Source of the DNA: Girardinichthys multiradiatus
Lineage: Eukaryota; Chordata; Actinopteri; Cyprinodontiformes; Goodeidae
NCBI RefSeq assembly: GCF_021462225.1
Contig: NC_061805.1
Location: forward strand, 31,327,958 to 31,391,957
DNA: 64,000 bases
Direction: 5' to 3'
Shown: in pieces, positions 1 to 12,091 of the stretch
Position numbering within the stretch: position 1 is the first letter of the stretch
Layout of the letters: every line of letters starts with the position of its first letter
Position numbers and translations under genes: made by a program
The notes under the pieces: generated by a model
The model's database searches: none
Told to the model about the DNA's origin: nothing
The model's input: the letters and a program-made list of their open reading frames with translations, nothing else

Positions 1-135
1 AAACGTTAAAGTTTTTGTTTTTAATCGGTAAGGACTTTTATGTTATTTCAGATCTGTCAGAAGACAGGGAATTGTAACCCTTTAAGAATATCTCATATAC
101 AATTAGCATTAGCTAACAGTGGTTGAGTGAATTAC

Positions 136-245
136 CTAGCAATCTGGTTCCTGCGGATATGGTGAAGGAAGCCGTGGGTCATGTCCAAACGACCACCGGG
201 TTTGTATTTCAATTCATGCACTCCTTCGTCTCTTAAAATATCCAT
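136..245 (-). CDS. C2orf68: C2orf68 / UPF0561 homolog, first coding exon (partial gene)
   Basis: Reading leftwards from the ATG at 245-243, the exon encodes 36 residues plus two bases of a split codon and ends at a GT donor (135-134). It contains the block KPGGRLDMTHGFLHHIRRNQ, which I recognise as the conserved N-terminal signature of the vertebrate C2orf68/UPF0561 family, a small charged protein of unknown function. The rest of the gene lies beyond the left edge; no further exon is visible in 1-135. It is head to head with usp39, 450 bp between start codons, as I recall for the human locus, which supports orthology. Recognition of the family is firm; the function is unknown. Confidence 0.85.
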
Positions 246-695
246 TCCGTAAAGTAGTTTGTACACGAATTATAGTATTTAAAAACTAATAATTAAAAGA
301 AGTTTCAATCCAAGCTCTGACAAAAGCTAAGTAAGCTAGCTGCCCATAAATTGTTGATCAATTGTACCATTCCCAGAGTTTACACAAACTGGAAAATTAT
401 ACTAAAACTAGAAGGACGCAAAATCACGGCTATTATTTAATACTAAAGGCAAGGCAAACTAGTAGTTATTTTAGTAACTGAATAGTTTCGGTTGTGATAT
501 CCGAACACGGTTAAACGTGTCCATAAATATTTATTTTAACCCCGGGTTAGGTTTTTGTTAGCTCTTCCGGAGAGCTACGACGCACAACCGCCGCGAGTTT
601 CGAGGAGCTCAAGTTAGACCCATTTATGTATCACAATTAACTCATATTTATCTAGTGTGTTGGTTTAATATTAAGGCCATAGGATAACTGATGAG
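246..695. promoter_or_regulatory. Probable bidirectional promoter between C2orf68 homolog and usp39
   Basis: This is the whole 450-bp gap between two divergent start codons. It has no clear TATA box for either gene and carries a small CpG-richer patch around 555-610, as is common for housekeeping head-to-head promoters. The transcription start sites cannot be placed from sequence alone. Confidence 0.5.
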
Positions 696-699
696 ATGA
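691..699 (+). promoter_or_regulatory. Minimal upstream ORF overlapping the usp39 start codon
   Basis: ATG AGA TGA (691-699) is a two-codon ORF whose stop overlaps the proposed usp39 start ATG at 696-698 by two bases. Both ATGs would be on the mRNA if transcription starts upstream. A start-stop overlap of this kind could lower initiation at, or allow reinitiation on, the main ATG. The sequence fact is certain; the regulatory role is inference. Confidence 0.35.
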
Positions 700-3600
700 T
701 TTCTTTGAAGCGAGAAAGGGTGGATGAGGTCGACGACGATGATAACGAAGATGGGGGTCAGTTTGTTTACTTCTATCGTCGGCGCAACGTTTGTTAGCTA
801 GCAGCTAAAAAGATAGCCAGACATAAAAGGTAGTTGGATTATATGCATGACTTAGTCCAGTCGCACGCTGGAGCGATAACAGATGTTACGAAGGTCTAAT
901 ATGAAGAAGCACGTCTCTTTAAAACATCTATTTGGTTATTTATGCAGTGAGATTAAGAAGCTATATTAGCTAGCATGTTTAGCTAGCTGAGTTGTAGCAA
1001 AATGTGTAGAAACGTCGGTGGCTGTTTTTTGTGATGGATGTTTTTGTTTTTTAGTTGTAACCAAAAGAGGACGAGGGCGTGTAGGAGAAGACCGTAGAAG
1101 CCGCCATTGTCCCTATCTTGACACCATAAACAGGCAAGACTGAGTTAAATGGACTAAATCGTTATAAAACCCCTATGCTAGTAAGATCCATCCTTAGCTA
1201 AGTCTGTCTATTCGCAGGAGTGTGCTGGATTTTGACTTCGAGAAGCTCTGCTCTATATCTCTCTCACATATCAACGTCTATGCCTGCCTCGTGTGTGGGA
1301 AATACTTTCAAGGTAAGCAACACGACCTGGAAATTACCTGAAAGTAACCTGCTAGCACCTGGATTCACTGTCATATTTTCCTTGCAGGCAGAGGTCAGAA
1401 GTCCCATGCGTACACCCACAGTGTACAGTTTAGCCACCATGTGTTCCTCAACCTGCATACACTCAAGTTTTACTGTCTGCCAGATAACTATGAGATCATT
1501 GACTCATCACTAGAGGACATCACCGTGAGTGAAATTGTGTCATATATTTTGATACTATGAATATGCTGTACCATATGTGGAATTGAGATATACCCTCACC
1601 GCTCACTTTGTTAGGTTCGTCTGTTTGATTTCTAACTCAGATAGTGAATCAGTCAATAATCAGGCTGCAACTCCATGCATTTAGTCATCTAGATGTAGTA
1701 AAAAAAATTCTCTGAAATTTAAGCTGTGCACCAGAATTGGAAATAAAGGGAATTTTGTACATGTCATACTTGTTGGTGGCAGTCCGTCTGGTCTAAGTAT
1801 TTGGGAAACAGCTGACCGACTTATGGACACAGCTTACCCATCTTCTGATGGCTACTTCCAGCAGGATAGTGTGTGATGTCACAATGCTTAATTAATGTTC
1901 AACCATTGTTGTTTTACCATGACAATGAGTTTACTGCTCTTAAATGCCCTCTGCAATCATCAAATAATAATCCAATAGATTCACTTTTGGGATGTTGTGG
2001 TACGTGAGATTCTCATCATGGATGTGCATGCAACAAATCTGCAGTAACTGTGTTATGCTTTCATGTCAATATAGACCAAACTCTGAGAAATGTTACTACA
2101 TCTTAATAAATCTATGCCACGAAGAATTACGACAGTCCTGCAGACATAAGGGGGCCCAACCTGGTACTAGTAGGGTGTACCTAGTACTGTGGCCAGTGAG
2201 TGTAGATGCTGCATTGAGTGAAGTTTGTACCTCTTTCTCATTAATTTAACATCAGTTGTCTTCTTATTTCATAGGGTACTATTGTAGTGTAGCAAACTAT
2301 TTAATGTTGCCTGTTGGTTTCCTTTTATTGAAGGTAATTGTTAAATTTCTGTCTATGTATCTTTAATGTGGTATATTTAGGAACTCTATGATTTGCATTT
2401 AGAAATTATACAACATTTTAATTCTGAATGTGTTTCACAAACGTGTTAGCTGGTAAGGGTAAATGAGAAATGAACCCGTCATTCAGAAGTTCACCATTTT
2501 CATATTGCATGTTTTATTTTAATCTTTTTTTAAACTATGTTTGTTGTTTAACAAATGTTGGCTTTTACTTTCTTGTTCTCTTGCTAAAAGCAGCAACTTT
2601 TGGGTTTCTATATGACGCAACAGCTTTATAATCTTATTCTCTCTTCTCCAGTATGTGCTCAAGCCAACCTTCACCAAGCAGCACATTGCTGGACTGGACA
2701 AGCATGGTAAACTGTACAGAGCCTATGATGGGACGACTTACCTTCCAGGCATCGTAGGGCTCAACAACATCAAAGCAAACGACTATGCTAACGCAGTGTT
2801 GCAGGTATCAGTGTGTGATTCTCCAGATTTTATTTTTCGGACTCTGCAGTAATATAAAATAATACGAACAGTTCATTTTTATCTTTCTAGGCTTTTTCAA
2901 ATGTCCCACCTTTGCGAAACTACTTCCTGGAGGAGGAAAACTACAAAGGAATCCGCAGACCACCAGGGGACATCATGTTCCTCCTGGTGCAGAGGTTTGG
3001 GGAGCTGATGCGCAAACTTTGGAATCCTAGAAACTTTAAGGCCCACGTTTCTCCTCATGAGATGCTGCAGGCCGTTGTGCTGTGCAGCAAGAAGACCTTT
3101 CAAATTACTAAGCAAGGTAGTTAATTTGTACTTTGTCTAGCTTCTAATACCTATTGTTTTTGGGGATAAGGTTGTTTTGCTGATGTTTTTTTATCGTGTG
3201 TAGGTGATGCTGTAGACTTCATGACTTGGTTCTTGAATGCTCTGCATGGAGCTCTTGGAGGCACAAAGAAGAAGTCATGTGAGTAGGAGAAAATTCAGAA
3301 GATTTTTGGCACCTTTATTGATGTTTTACGCTTGCTGTTAACTATATTGAAATAGAAAAGTGATTTAAATTCTTGTATAATAAAGGGACGTTAGTGTTTT
3401 GGAATAAAAAAATTTAAATTTGAGTGTTTTCTCTTCTTTGTACTCACAGCAATCATCACAAAAGTTTTTCAAGGCTCAATGCGAATCTTTTCTAAGAAAC
3501 TTCCACACCCAGATTTGGTGAGTTTGCAGCTCACAGAATATTTGATTTGAATTATTAAATTATTTCAATTTGATAGTTTATTTGACATCTAGGGGTTTGT

Positions 3601-6600
3601 AACTCTTTTAGGTTTATTTATTATTTTCCTGTTAGTAATATTATAAAGAAAAAAGAACCTTAATTAGTCAAAACACTTTAGTTTGTTGCACATTTGCTGT
3701 GTGAAAAAAAAAAAGAAAAGATCAATGAGAACTTTTGTCGATCAAAAATCTATCAAGATAACATGTTCATTATAGAAAATAGCGATTGGCAAGTACTGTG
3801 GCTGAAGAGTCTGTCGTTTGTAAAATCTTTGTCTACTGATAGTTTAAGGTAAAATTGAACCTCATTGGTTCAACACAGGGTCTTTGTCTTTCTTTGAGAT
3901 GCAGAAATTTGTTCAGGAGCAATTCAAATTGAATTTGTTACTAAAATGTTCAGTTTTTGCTTTGGATGCATGTAGACTATAAAAAGATTGAAAATAATTC
4001 AATTCAGTTTTATTTATATAGTGCCAATTCACAACACGTCGTATCAAGGGACTTCACAAAGTCAATTCAATGGAATCATACAGATTTACAAGTCAGGTAC
4101 ATACATTCCAATTAATCCTAACAATTGAACAGTGCAGTCAGGTTCAGTTATTTATTCAAATTGGATAGGAAAGGTTTTTCTATCTAAGGAAACCCAGCAG
4201 ATTGTATCCAGTCAGTGACTTGTAGCAGTCCCTCCTCCTGGATGAGCATGTAGAGACAGTGGACAGTCACTGACGTTGACTTTGCAGCAATCCCTCATAC
4301 TGAGCATGCATGTAGCAACAGTGGAGAGGAAAAACTCCCTTTTAACAGGAAGAAACCTCCAGCAGAACCAGGCTCAGTGTGAGCTGCCATCTGCCACAAC
4401 TGACAGGGGGTTTGAGAGAACAGAGCAGAGACACAAAGAGAACAAAGAAGCACTGATCCTGGAGTACTTTCTATGGGAAGGAAAAGTAAAATTTTAATGA
4501 ATGTACAGTACAGCCCAAAAGTTTGGACACACCTTCTCATTCAAAGAGTTGTCTTTATTTTCATGACTATGAATATTGTAGCTTCACACCGAAGGCATCA
4601 AAACTATGAATTAACACATGTGGAATTATATACTGAACAAAAAAGTATGAAACAACTGAAAATATGTCTTATATTCTAGGTTCTTCAAAGTAGCCACCTT
4701 TTGCTTTGATTTCTGCTCCGCACACTCTTGGTATTCTGTTGATGAGCTTCAAGAGGTAGTCACCTGAAATGGTTTTCCAACAGTTTTGAAGGAGTTCCCA
4801 GAGATGCTTAGCTCTTGTTGGCCCTTTTGCCTTCACTCTGTGGTCCAGCTCACCCAAACCATCTCGATTGGGTTCAGGTCCGGTGACTGTGGAGGCCAGG
4901 TCATCTGGCGCAGCACCCCATCACTCTCCTTCTTGGTCAAATAGCCCTTACACAGCCTGGAGGTGTGTTTGGGGTCATTGTCCTGTTGAAAAATAAATGA
5001 TGGTCCAACTAAATGCAAACCGGATGGAATAGCATGTCGCTGCAAGATGCTGTGGTAGCCATGCTGGTTCAGTATGCCTTCAATTTTGAATAAATCCCCA
5101 ACAGTGTCACCAGCAAAGCACCCCCACATCATCGCACCTCCTCCATGCTTCACGGTGGGAACCAGGCATGTAGAGTCCATCCGTTCACCTCTTCTGCGCC
5201 GCACAAAGACACGGTGGTTGGAACCAAAGATCTCAAACTTGGACTCATCAGATCAAAGTACAGATTTTCACTGGTCTAATGTCCATTCCTTGTGTTCTTT
5301 ATCCCAAACAAGTCTCTTCTGCTTGTTGCCTGTCCTCAGCAGTGGTTTCCTAGCAGCTATTTTACCATGAAGGCCTGATTCACACAGTCTCCTCTTAACA
5401 GTTGTTCTAGAGATGTGTCTGCTGCTAGAACTCTGTGTGGCATTGACCTGTTCTCTAATCTGAGTTGCTGTTAACCTGTGATTTCTGAGGCTGGTGACTT
5501 GGATGAACTTATCGTCCGCAGCAGAGGTGACTCTTGGTCTTCCTTTCCTGGGGCGGTCCTCATGTGAGCCAGTTTCTTTGTAGCGCTTGATGGTTTTTGC
5601 GACTGCACTTGGGGACACTTTCAAAGTTTTCCCAATTGTTTGGACTGACTGACCTTCATTTCTTAAAGTAATGATGGCCACTCGTTTTTCTTTACTTAGC
5701 TCCTTTTTTCTTGCCATAATACAAATTCTAACAGTCTATTCAGTAGGACTATCAGCTGTGTACTGTATCCACTTCCTGCACAACACAACTGATGGTCCCA
5801 ACCCCATTTATAAGGCTCGAAATCCCACTTATTAAACCTGACAGGGCACACCTGTGAAGTGAAAACCATTTCAGGTGACTACCTCTTGAAGCTCATCAAC
5901 AGAATACCAAGAGTGTACGGAGCAGTAATCAAAGCAAAAGGTGGCTACTTTGAAGAACCTAGAATATAAGACATATTTTCAGTTGTTTCACACTTTTTGG
6001 TCCAGTATATAATTCCACGTGTGTTAATTCATAGTTTTGATGCCTTCAGTGTGAAGCTACAATATTCATAGTCATGAAAATAAAGACAACTCTTTGAATG
6101 AGAAGGTGTGTCCAAACTTTTGGTCTGTACTGTTGCTCCTTTAGTGGCTTCATCTCGGGGAAAAAAACAAAACAACTAAACTCTGAGCCAGTTTTCAAGT
6201 TTAGAGTATGAGAGAGAGCACATACAGTTAGTCACAGCCAAAAGCTCAGTCAGTAGTTATGTCTAGGAGAAAAATAGTGGTTAAAAACTGAAAGACAGGG
6301 CCAAGTGTATCATCGGTAGGTGAGCATTAAGTTCTTGCCAGCAGAAGCTTGGATGATGTCCCCTCCAGGAAGGTGTCACAGGTAGATACAGAGCCAGGTC
6401 ATATGTAGCTTCTAGGAAGAGAAAAGAGAGATAACATAAAGTTAAAAGCTGAAATAACAGCAAATAATGCATAATTGGAGAGTAGTATGAGAATGTAGCA
6501 AAGAGAGTGAAAGTGGTCATTATGTCCTCTAGCAGCCTAAGCCTATAGCAGCATAACTACAAAGATAGCTCAGGATAACCTAAGCCACTCTAAATATAAG

Positions 6601-9600
6601 CTTTATCAAAAAGGAGAGTTTTAAGCCTAGCCTTAAAAGTAGACAGGGTGTCTGCCTCACGGACTAAAACTGGGAGCTGGTTCCACAGGAGAGGAGCCTG
6701 ATAACTAAAAGATCTGCCTCCCATTCTACTTCTAGAGACTCTAGGAACCACCAGTAAACCTGCAGTCTGAGAACGAAGTGCTCTGTTAGAAACATATGGA
6801 ACAATCAGATTTCTGATGTATGATGGAGCTAGATCATTAAGGGCTTTATATGTGAGGAGGAGAATTTTAAATTATATTCTGGACTTAACAGGGAGCCAAT
6901 GAAGGGAAGCTAAAATAGGAGAAATATGATCTCTCTTTTAATTTTCATCAGAACTCTTGTTGCAGCATTTTGAATCAGCTGAAGGCTTTTAACTGCATTT
7001 TGTGGACATCCTGATAGTAAAGAATTACAATAGTCCAGCCTTGAAGTAACAAATGCATGGACTAGTTTTTCAGCGTCACTCCTGGATGGGATATTTCTAA
7101 TTTTGGCAATGTTCTGGAGATGAAAGTAGGAAATCCTAGAAACTTGTTTCATATGGGATTTAAATGACATGTCCTGGTCAAAAATAACACCAAGGTCATA
7201 CTTGTCTCGTACTCGTCGTCGTCTTCCGGTTTATCCGGGACCGGGTCGCGGGGGCAGCAGACTCAGCAGAGACGCCCAGACATCCCTCTTCCCAGGCACC
7301 TCCTCCATCTCTTCCGGGGGGAGCCCAAGGCGTTCCCAGGCCAGCCAATGTGTCCTAGGCCTCCTCCCGGTGGGACGTACCTGGAACACCTCCCAAGGAA
7401 GGCGTCCAGGAGGCATCCGGTATAGATGCCCGAGACTTGAGGTACTCAGGACGGATCTCATCCACCCCCAAAGCCCTGCCACCACACAGCTTTTTAACCA
7501 CCTCGGTGACTTAAGCCTGGGTGATGAAAGAGTCCAACCCCAAGTCCCCAGCCTCTGTTTCCACCAAGGAATGCGTGATGGCAGGATTGAGGAGATCCTC
7601 GAAGTACTCCTTCCACCGCCCGATAATGTCCCCAGTCGAGGTCAGCAGCCTCCCACCCCCACTGTAAATGGTGTTGGCGAAGCACTGCTTCCCCCTCCTG
7701 AGGCGCCGGACGGTTTGCCAGAATCGCTTCGAGGCCAACCGGTAGTCCATCTCCATGTTTTTTACTTCATCACCAGAGGTCAATTTAATGCCATCCAGGT
7801 TAAGTGATTGACTAAGCAGTTTCTTTTTCAAAGACTTTGGTCCAAAGACGACAACTTCTATCTTGTCTGAATTTAGAAGCAGAAAATTGAAAGTCATCCA
7901 AGGTTTTATGTCTTCAAGACATGCTTGTAGTCTATCTAACTGGTTGGGCTCATCAGGATTTATGGATAAGTAGAGCTGAGTATCATCAGCGTAACAGTGA
8001 AAATATATCCCATGCTGCCTGATAATTTTACCTATTGGAAGCATATATATAGTGATATAGTAATAAAATTTATTTTGGCTGATCAAGTCGGCCAAACTCT
8101 TTTACAGCATCAAAATATAGAGCAGAGAAGTTAAAGGGAACAAATGAAAACAATAAAGTGAGGATTTATGATAACTTGTGTCCTTTATTCCCAGTGTAAA
8201 GTTGACTTAAAGTATTTTTTTTTTTTCATTTCTCAAAACGTTCCAGCTGCCTGAGGAAAAAGAGGTGCTGCTTCAGACAGAGGAGTACCAGGAGCAGATG
8301 TCCGAGTCCACTTTCCTGTTTCTGACCCTGGACCTTCCAACAGCTCCTCTGTACAAGGATGAAAAAGAGCAGCTTATTATCCCTCAGGTCCCTCTTTTCA
8401 ACATCCTGGGCAAGTTCAATGGCAATGCTGAAAAGGTACTGGCCCTAATTAATAAAAAAGAAAACCTTAATTTTTTACTATTAAATGCTACAAGCAAGTT
8501 TAAACAGCCCAGCTACAATTAAAAGCTAATACCAACCCTTTCCACTTTGAATTCAGGAATACAAAACCTACAAAGAGAATTTCCTCAAAAGGTTCCAGCT
8601 GACCAAGCTGCCACCATACCTCATCTTTTGCATCAAAAGATTCACCAAGAACAACTTCTTTGTGGAAAAAAATCCAACAATTGTCAACTTCCCAATCACG
8701 TATGTCTTTAAAAAAAACTGGACAAAACTTGTACTTGTTTTTTTGTTTTAATATGTTGAACATATATTTTCTCTTCAGGGTAAAAATGGCCTTTTTAACG
8801 CTGCCGTTTTATTTGCTTCCACAGGAACGTAGACCTTTCAGAGTACCTCACAGAAGAAGCTCAAGCTACAGAGAAGAATACTTCTTATGACCTTGTTGCA
8901 AACATTGTGCATGATGGGAAACCCACTGAGGGGTCCTACAGAATACATGTCCTGCATCATGTAAGTTGTTGCCATTTATTTCAACATTAGTGACAAATCA
9001 AGGAAAATATATCTTTTTGTACCTTGTTTCCTGGCCTTTTTAAAAATCTTGATCATTAATGTGGAAACAGATGATTTTCCACTGCTTCAGTAAATTAATT
9101 TTGCAGCTGTCCTGCATCGTAGAATCACAATAAAATATCAAAATATGATTTAAAGTGACTTTTTATTCAGGTAAAAGGGTTTGATGTTGAATGTTCCCTA
9201 TTTGACTGTCACTTGCCCTCCTTGTGGCGATCATACGTTGATGCAAAGGGCAGTGTTTGAACTTGAGTTTTTATTAGATTAGAATGGTACCAAAACAGCT
9301 TTAAAACCACTCAAATGTGTCTTAATCTTTTACTCTTTGTACCTGTACTTTTTCTACAGCTGCTATGTGTTCACTTAGGTTTCTCTATTTAATTCCTGTT
9401 TTTTCTCTTAGTTTGTTTTGTACAGTTCTTTAATCGGCTGTTTTTATTTATTTTTTACATCGTTTAAAAATAAAGTGGTATGTTAAAATTATTCTGGGAA
9501 AGTAGAGGGTGTACATTTGTTATAACATTGAACTTTTTATGCTGTGAAACCTGATGTTTCACTAGTGTTGTCATGATGTCCAATGGGATTTCCAAACCAG

Positions 9601-11409
9601 ACTAATTTAAAATCGTTTTTCGTGCAGCCGTTATAGGATTTTACTCAAGGACCAAGTTAATTCAGTTCTGCTTGACCTAAATACTGTTTTACCAAAATTA
9701 TTTTTTCATGACTATGTGTGTGTAACACTGTGTTTGTTTGACCAGGGGACAGGGAAGTGGTATGAGATGCAAGACCTTCAGGTGATCGACATTCTTCCTC
9801 AGATGATCACATTGTCAGAGGCTTACATCCAGGTCAGTCTGCCCCATTTGTTTAAGTGAAAATAGTGATCGATCCCCTGAAGGCTCTATTAAAACAGAAA
9901 CCTGTAGCATATCGTATCTGGTCTATGCTAAGTCCTTGTGAGACTGAAAGGTTCTATATACTGAAACAAGGATCAGGAATTTCATAATAACGTGCAGCTT
10001 CCAAAAACACGAACTGTGTCTTATTTTATGTACAAATAATGTATTAAAACATTGAAGATTCTCTGTTGCACAAATGGATAACAAGTATGGAGCCTCTCAA
10101 CATCAAACAGAAACATTCATAATAACAATGCATAACATGACTTAAAGTGCCTTTACTTATAAAAGAAGGAAAATAATTTAGAATTAAATGCAACAAACAG
10201 TAGACATCTTCTAAATGAAGTAGTAGTTGTCAAGTGCTTTTAGCAAGAATACCTTCTTGCATTCTTCTAATGGAGTAACACAAGTGTACCCAGCAGATAT
10301 TAGCAGGTTATTAAGCCTGGTTATTTGCTTGGGTAGCTGGCCTGCAGTTGGCTGCCTAACAGAGATGTCTCTGTTAGTTTGCCAGCTCTACCTTAAAGTA
10401 AAACTGATAGGAGGATTATTTTATCTTTTAAGTCAGGAGTAAGTGTAGTAGTCTTTTTTTCATCCAGCTGACCAGCGGTGTGACGCATGAATTAGAAGAG
10501 TGGCACCACTGGATGGGTCAGTGCTTCATACAGCCTTAGAAGCTGCTGGCACTTTCTATGCCATCTTGTAAAAAGTAGTTTCTACCAAAGAATTGTTATG
10601 TAGTGACATTTTTGCAGTTTTGAAACCTCGCTATGTCTTGATACCCGTTATGAGGCGATGTCTACCACAGACTTGGAATGACCCTAACAACCCTCAGACT
10701 CTTACAGTCTAATGTCTAATCTTTTCATGCTGTTATTAGGATTTATACCAGTATAATCATCAAAAATATCTCTATTTGTCTAAATAAATCACCCAACCAT
10801 GTAAAATGTTTAAGCTTGTAGACCAAAAATATGAAGTTCTAAAACAGTATAGTATGCAATGCTAAATTAGAAGTAACAATCTATCATCTAGAGCTGTTCT
10901 CACATATTTATGTATTATCTGCAGAATTAAGAGTGATGTATTGGAAATCTTATGACAGTTTAAAAATAACTGAGGAGTATGAGGAAATTTAGAAGGAGGT
11001 CCAAAAAAGGGACTTAGCATCTGTTTGATCACTAATATTCTAATTTACCCACGTCATTCTGATTTAATCTTCTTTTCTGTTCTGTATAATCAATAAATGT
11101 TACTGTAGTAATAGTTGTGTGTACCAGTAATGCCTAGTACCGGATCGTTAGATGAGGAAGACGTAAAACTAGAAAGGACTGTTGGGTTTCCTTAAAATTC
11201 AAAATTATAAAACCATTTTTTCCTAAATTATTCTCTCTATACTTTTCCACAGGGCTAAATATTCGCATTATACATTAAAAAATGTATATTAAGAACATCG
11301 CAAAGGAGAATTGCTGATTTCTTTGTTGTTGATTAGTTTTTTCTCCTATTTTTAACAGATTTGGAAGAGACAAGAGAGCAGTGACACAAACAACCACAGG
11401 GAGGTGTAA
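696..11409 (+). CDS. usp39: Usp39, U4/U6.U5 tri-snRNP-associated inactive ubiquitin-specific protease
   Basis: Twelve coding exons join in frame: 696-756, 1055-1133, 1218-1312, 1388-1524, 2652-2804, 2891-3116, 3204-3278, 3450-3517, 8247-8435, 8557-8699, 8825-8960, 9746-9832 and the terminal 11359-11409, counting 13 segments including the last short one. The product is about 499 aa. It is a spliceosomal protein (Sad1 family) needed for tri-snRNP assembly. Residues about 38-124 form the UBP-type zinc finger (HCPYLD...ACLVCGKYF). The USP fold follows. In the Cys box, GLNNIKANDYANAVLQ, Asp168 stands where active USPs have Cys, so it should lack protease activity, as known for USP39. The acidic N-terminus is shorter than the mammalian RS-rich one. 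Intron 2 uses a GC donor. Intron 8 is about 4.7 kb and full of transposons. The C-terminus ends ...IWKRQESSDTNNHREV. Confidence 0.95.
1795..2212 (+). mobile_element. Tc1-like transposon remnant (3' half) in usp39 intron 4
   Basis: The segment reads like the C-terminal half of a degraded Tc1-like transposase: PSSDGYFQQD-like, then a WDVV-like segment, then MPRRI-like near 2115. It ends in a GTGTACCTAGTA...GTGGCCAGTGAGTG-type terminus near 2209. The same family ends at about 41880. There are many stops and it is non-functional. The rest of intron 4 (1525-1794 and 2213-2651) shows nothing recognisable. Confidence 0.55.
4506..6132 (-). mobile_element. Tc1-like DNA transposon with long terminal inverted repeats
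   Basis: About 210-bp inverted repeats start CAGTACAGCCCAAAAGTTTG and end in its complement. The left target site is TA (4504-4505); on the right it has become TT. The transposase reads on the minus strand from the ATG at 5717: the helix-turn-helix region is MARKKELSKEKRVAIITLRN... and the catalytic part has DESKFEIFG and SPDLNPIE. It is broken by two in-frame TGA codons (5270-5268, 5255-5253) at positions where Trp is expected, and by a one-base deletion near 4850. It is therefore a recent but dead copy. Confidence 0.88.
7196..7756 (-). mobile_element. Internally deleted RTE-type LINE fragment inside the L2
   Basis: Two separate parts of an RTE ORF are joined on the minus strand. The first is an early RT segment (about 7740-7450) with RFWQTVRRLRRGKQCFANT and WKEYFEDLLNP. 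The second is the extreme C-terminus (about 7420-7220) with RMPPGRLP and VWASLLSLLPPRPGPG. The missing centre of about 1.3 kb is present in the copy at 28.1-31.1 kb. Long open frames on the plus strand here are antisense shadows. Confidence 0.75.
9833..11358. other. usp39 last intron, no recognisable content
   Basis: This AT-rich intron of about 1.5 kb has no coding exon, RNA gene or repeat that I recognise. Confidence 0.5.
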
Positions 11410-11601
11410 TAGAGGCAGGACTGTGCTCACTCTGGATGACTGTTAGTTTTGTAATCATTTTTGTTATCAACAAAGTACTTAAATGACTTGGAGGGATAAA
11501 AGGAATAAAAGTGGCAGAGGAGGACCACATGAAGCAAAGAAATGTAAAAGCCTCCATGTTCTCTTGCATTGTTCTGTGTTTTTACCATGTGGATATTTCT
11601 T

Positions 11602-11607
11602 AATAAA
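11602..11607 (+). terminator. usp39: usp39 polyadenylation signal
   Basis: AATAAA lies 193 bp after the usp39 stop codon. The convergent sftpb gene has a candidate signal (TTTATT on the plus strand) about 70 bp further on, near 11673, so the two 3' ends nearly touch. Confidence 0.7.
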
Positions 11608-12091
11608 GCAGCTCCAGGATGAGTGAGTGAATTAAATTGTAATAACACAACACTTTCTCCCATTTTTAGAGTTTTATTTGTATGTTGTCATTGGCACATC
11701 CCATAATCAACAGAAGAGCTGTGAAATCAGAGGAGAATCAGTCATTCATCTAATTGCTTGAGAAAACACTAAAAGTTCTTGCTATGGCTGACAATCAGAA
11801 AATATATTGCAATTTTTATTTTACACTCATAATGACCGAGCTTACCTCAAATACAGAATAACACTTCAAAAAACAAACCAGCAGAAACAGATGATGCACA
11901 CTGAATCCCATGCAGGTATAAAGATTTCTGAGCAATTTGTTTGATTAGATTAGCATAAGATAGGGAAAGTTCCCCAATCAATAAATTATCAGTAAAACGG
12001 TGGAATTACATTTAACATTTTCAGTGCATTACACTTGTCCATAGCAGATCAAGCTCTGCTGTGGTGGGACTGCTGTGGACCTTTCAAGGTG

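Larger units (their letters stand above)
3990..8060 (-). mobile_element. L2-type LINE, 5'-truncated, broken by two later insertions
   Basis: The LINE lies antisense in usp39 intron 8. Its 3' end is at the left (TTTTATTTATATAGTGCCAA, the reverse of the usual tail). RT coding remnants read on the minus strand: HCYADDTQLYLS (about 7935-8000), and downstream AEKLVHAFVTSRLDYCNSLL (about 6980-7080). A Tc1 element splits it at 4506-6132 and an RTE fragment at 7196-7756. An uninterrupted version of the 3' part lies at 34386-35300, which lets the insertion points be read directly. The class (L2/CR1 group) is from memory of the peptide motifs. The frame is broken, so it is inactive. Confidence 0.7.

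Noticed and set aside
7169..7807. 212-codon open frame on the plus strand
   Set aside because: It is the antisense of the GC-rich RTE LINE fragment; the real signal is on the minus strand.
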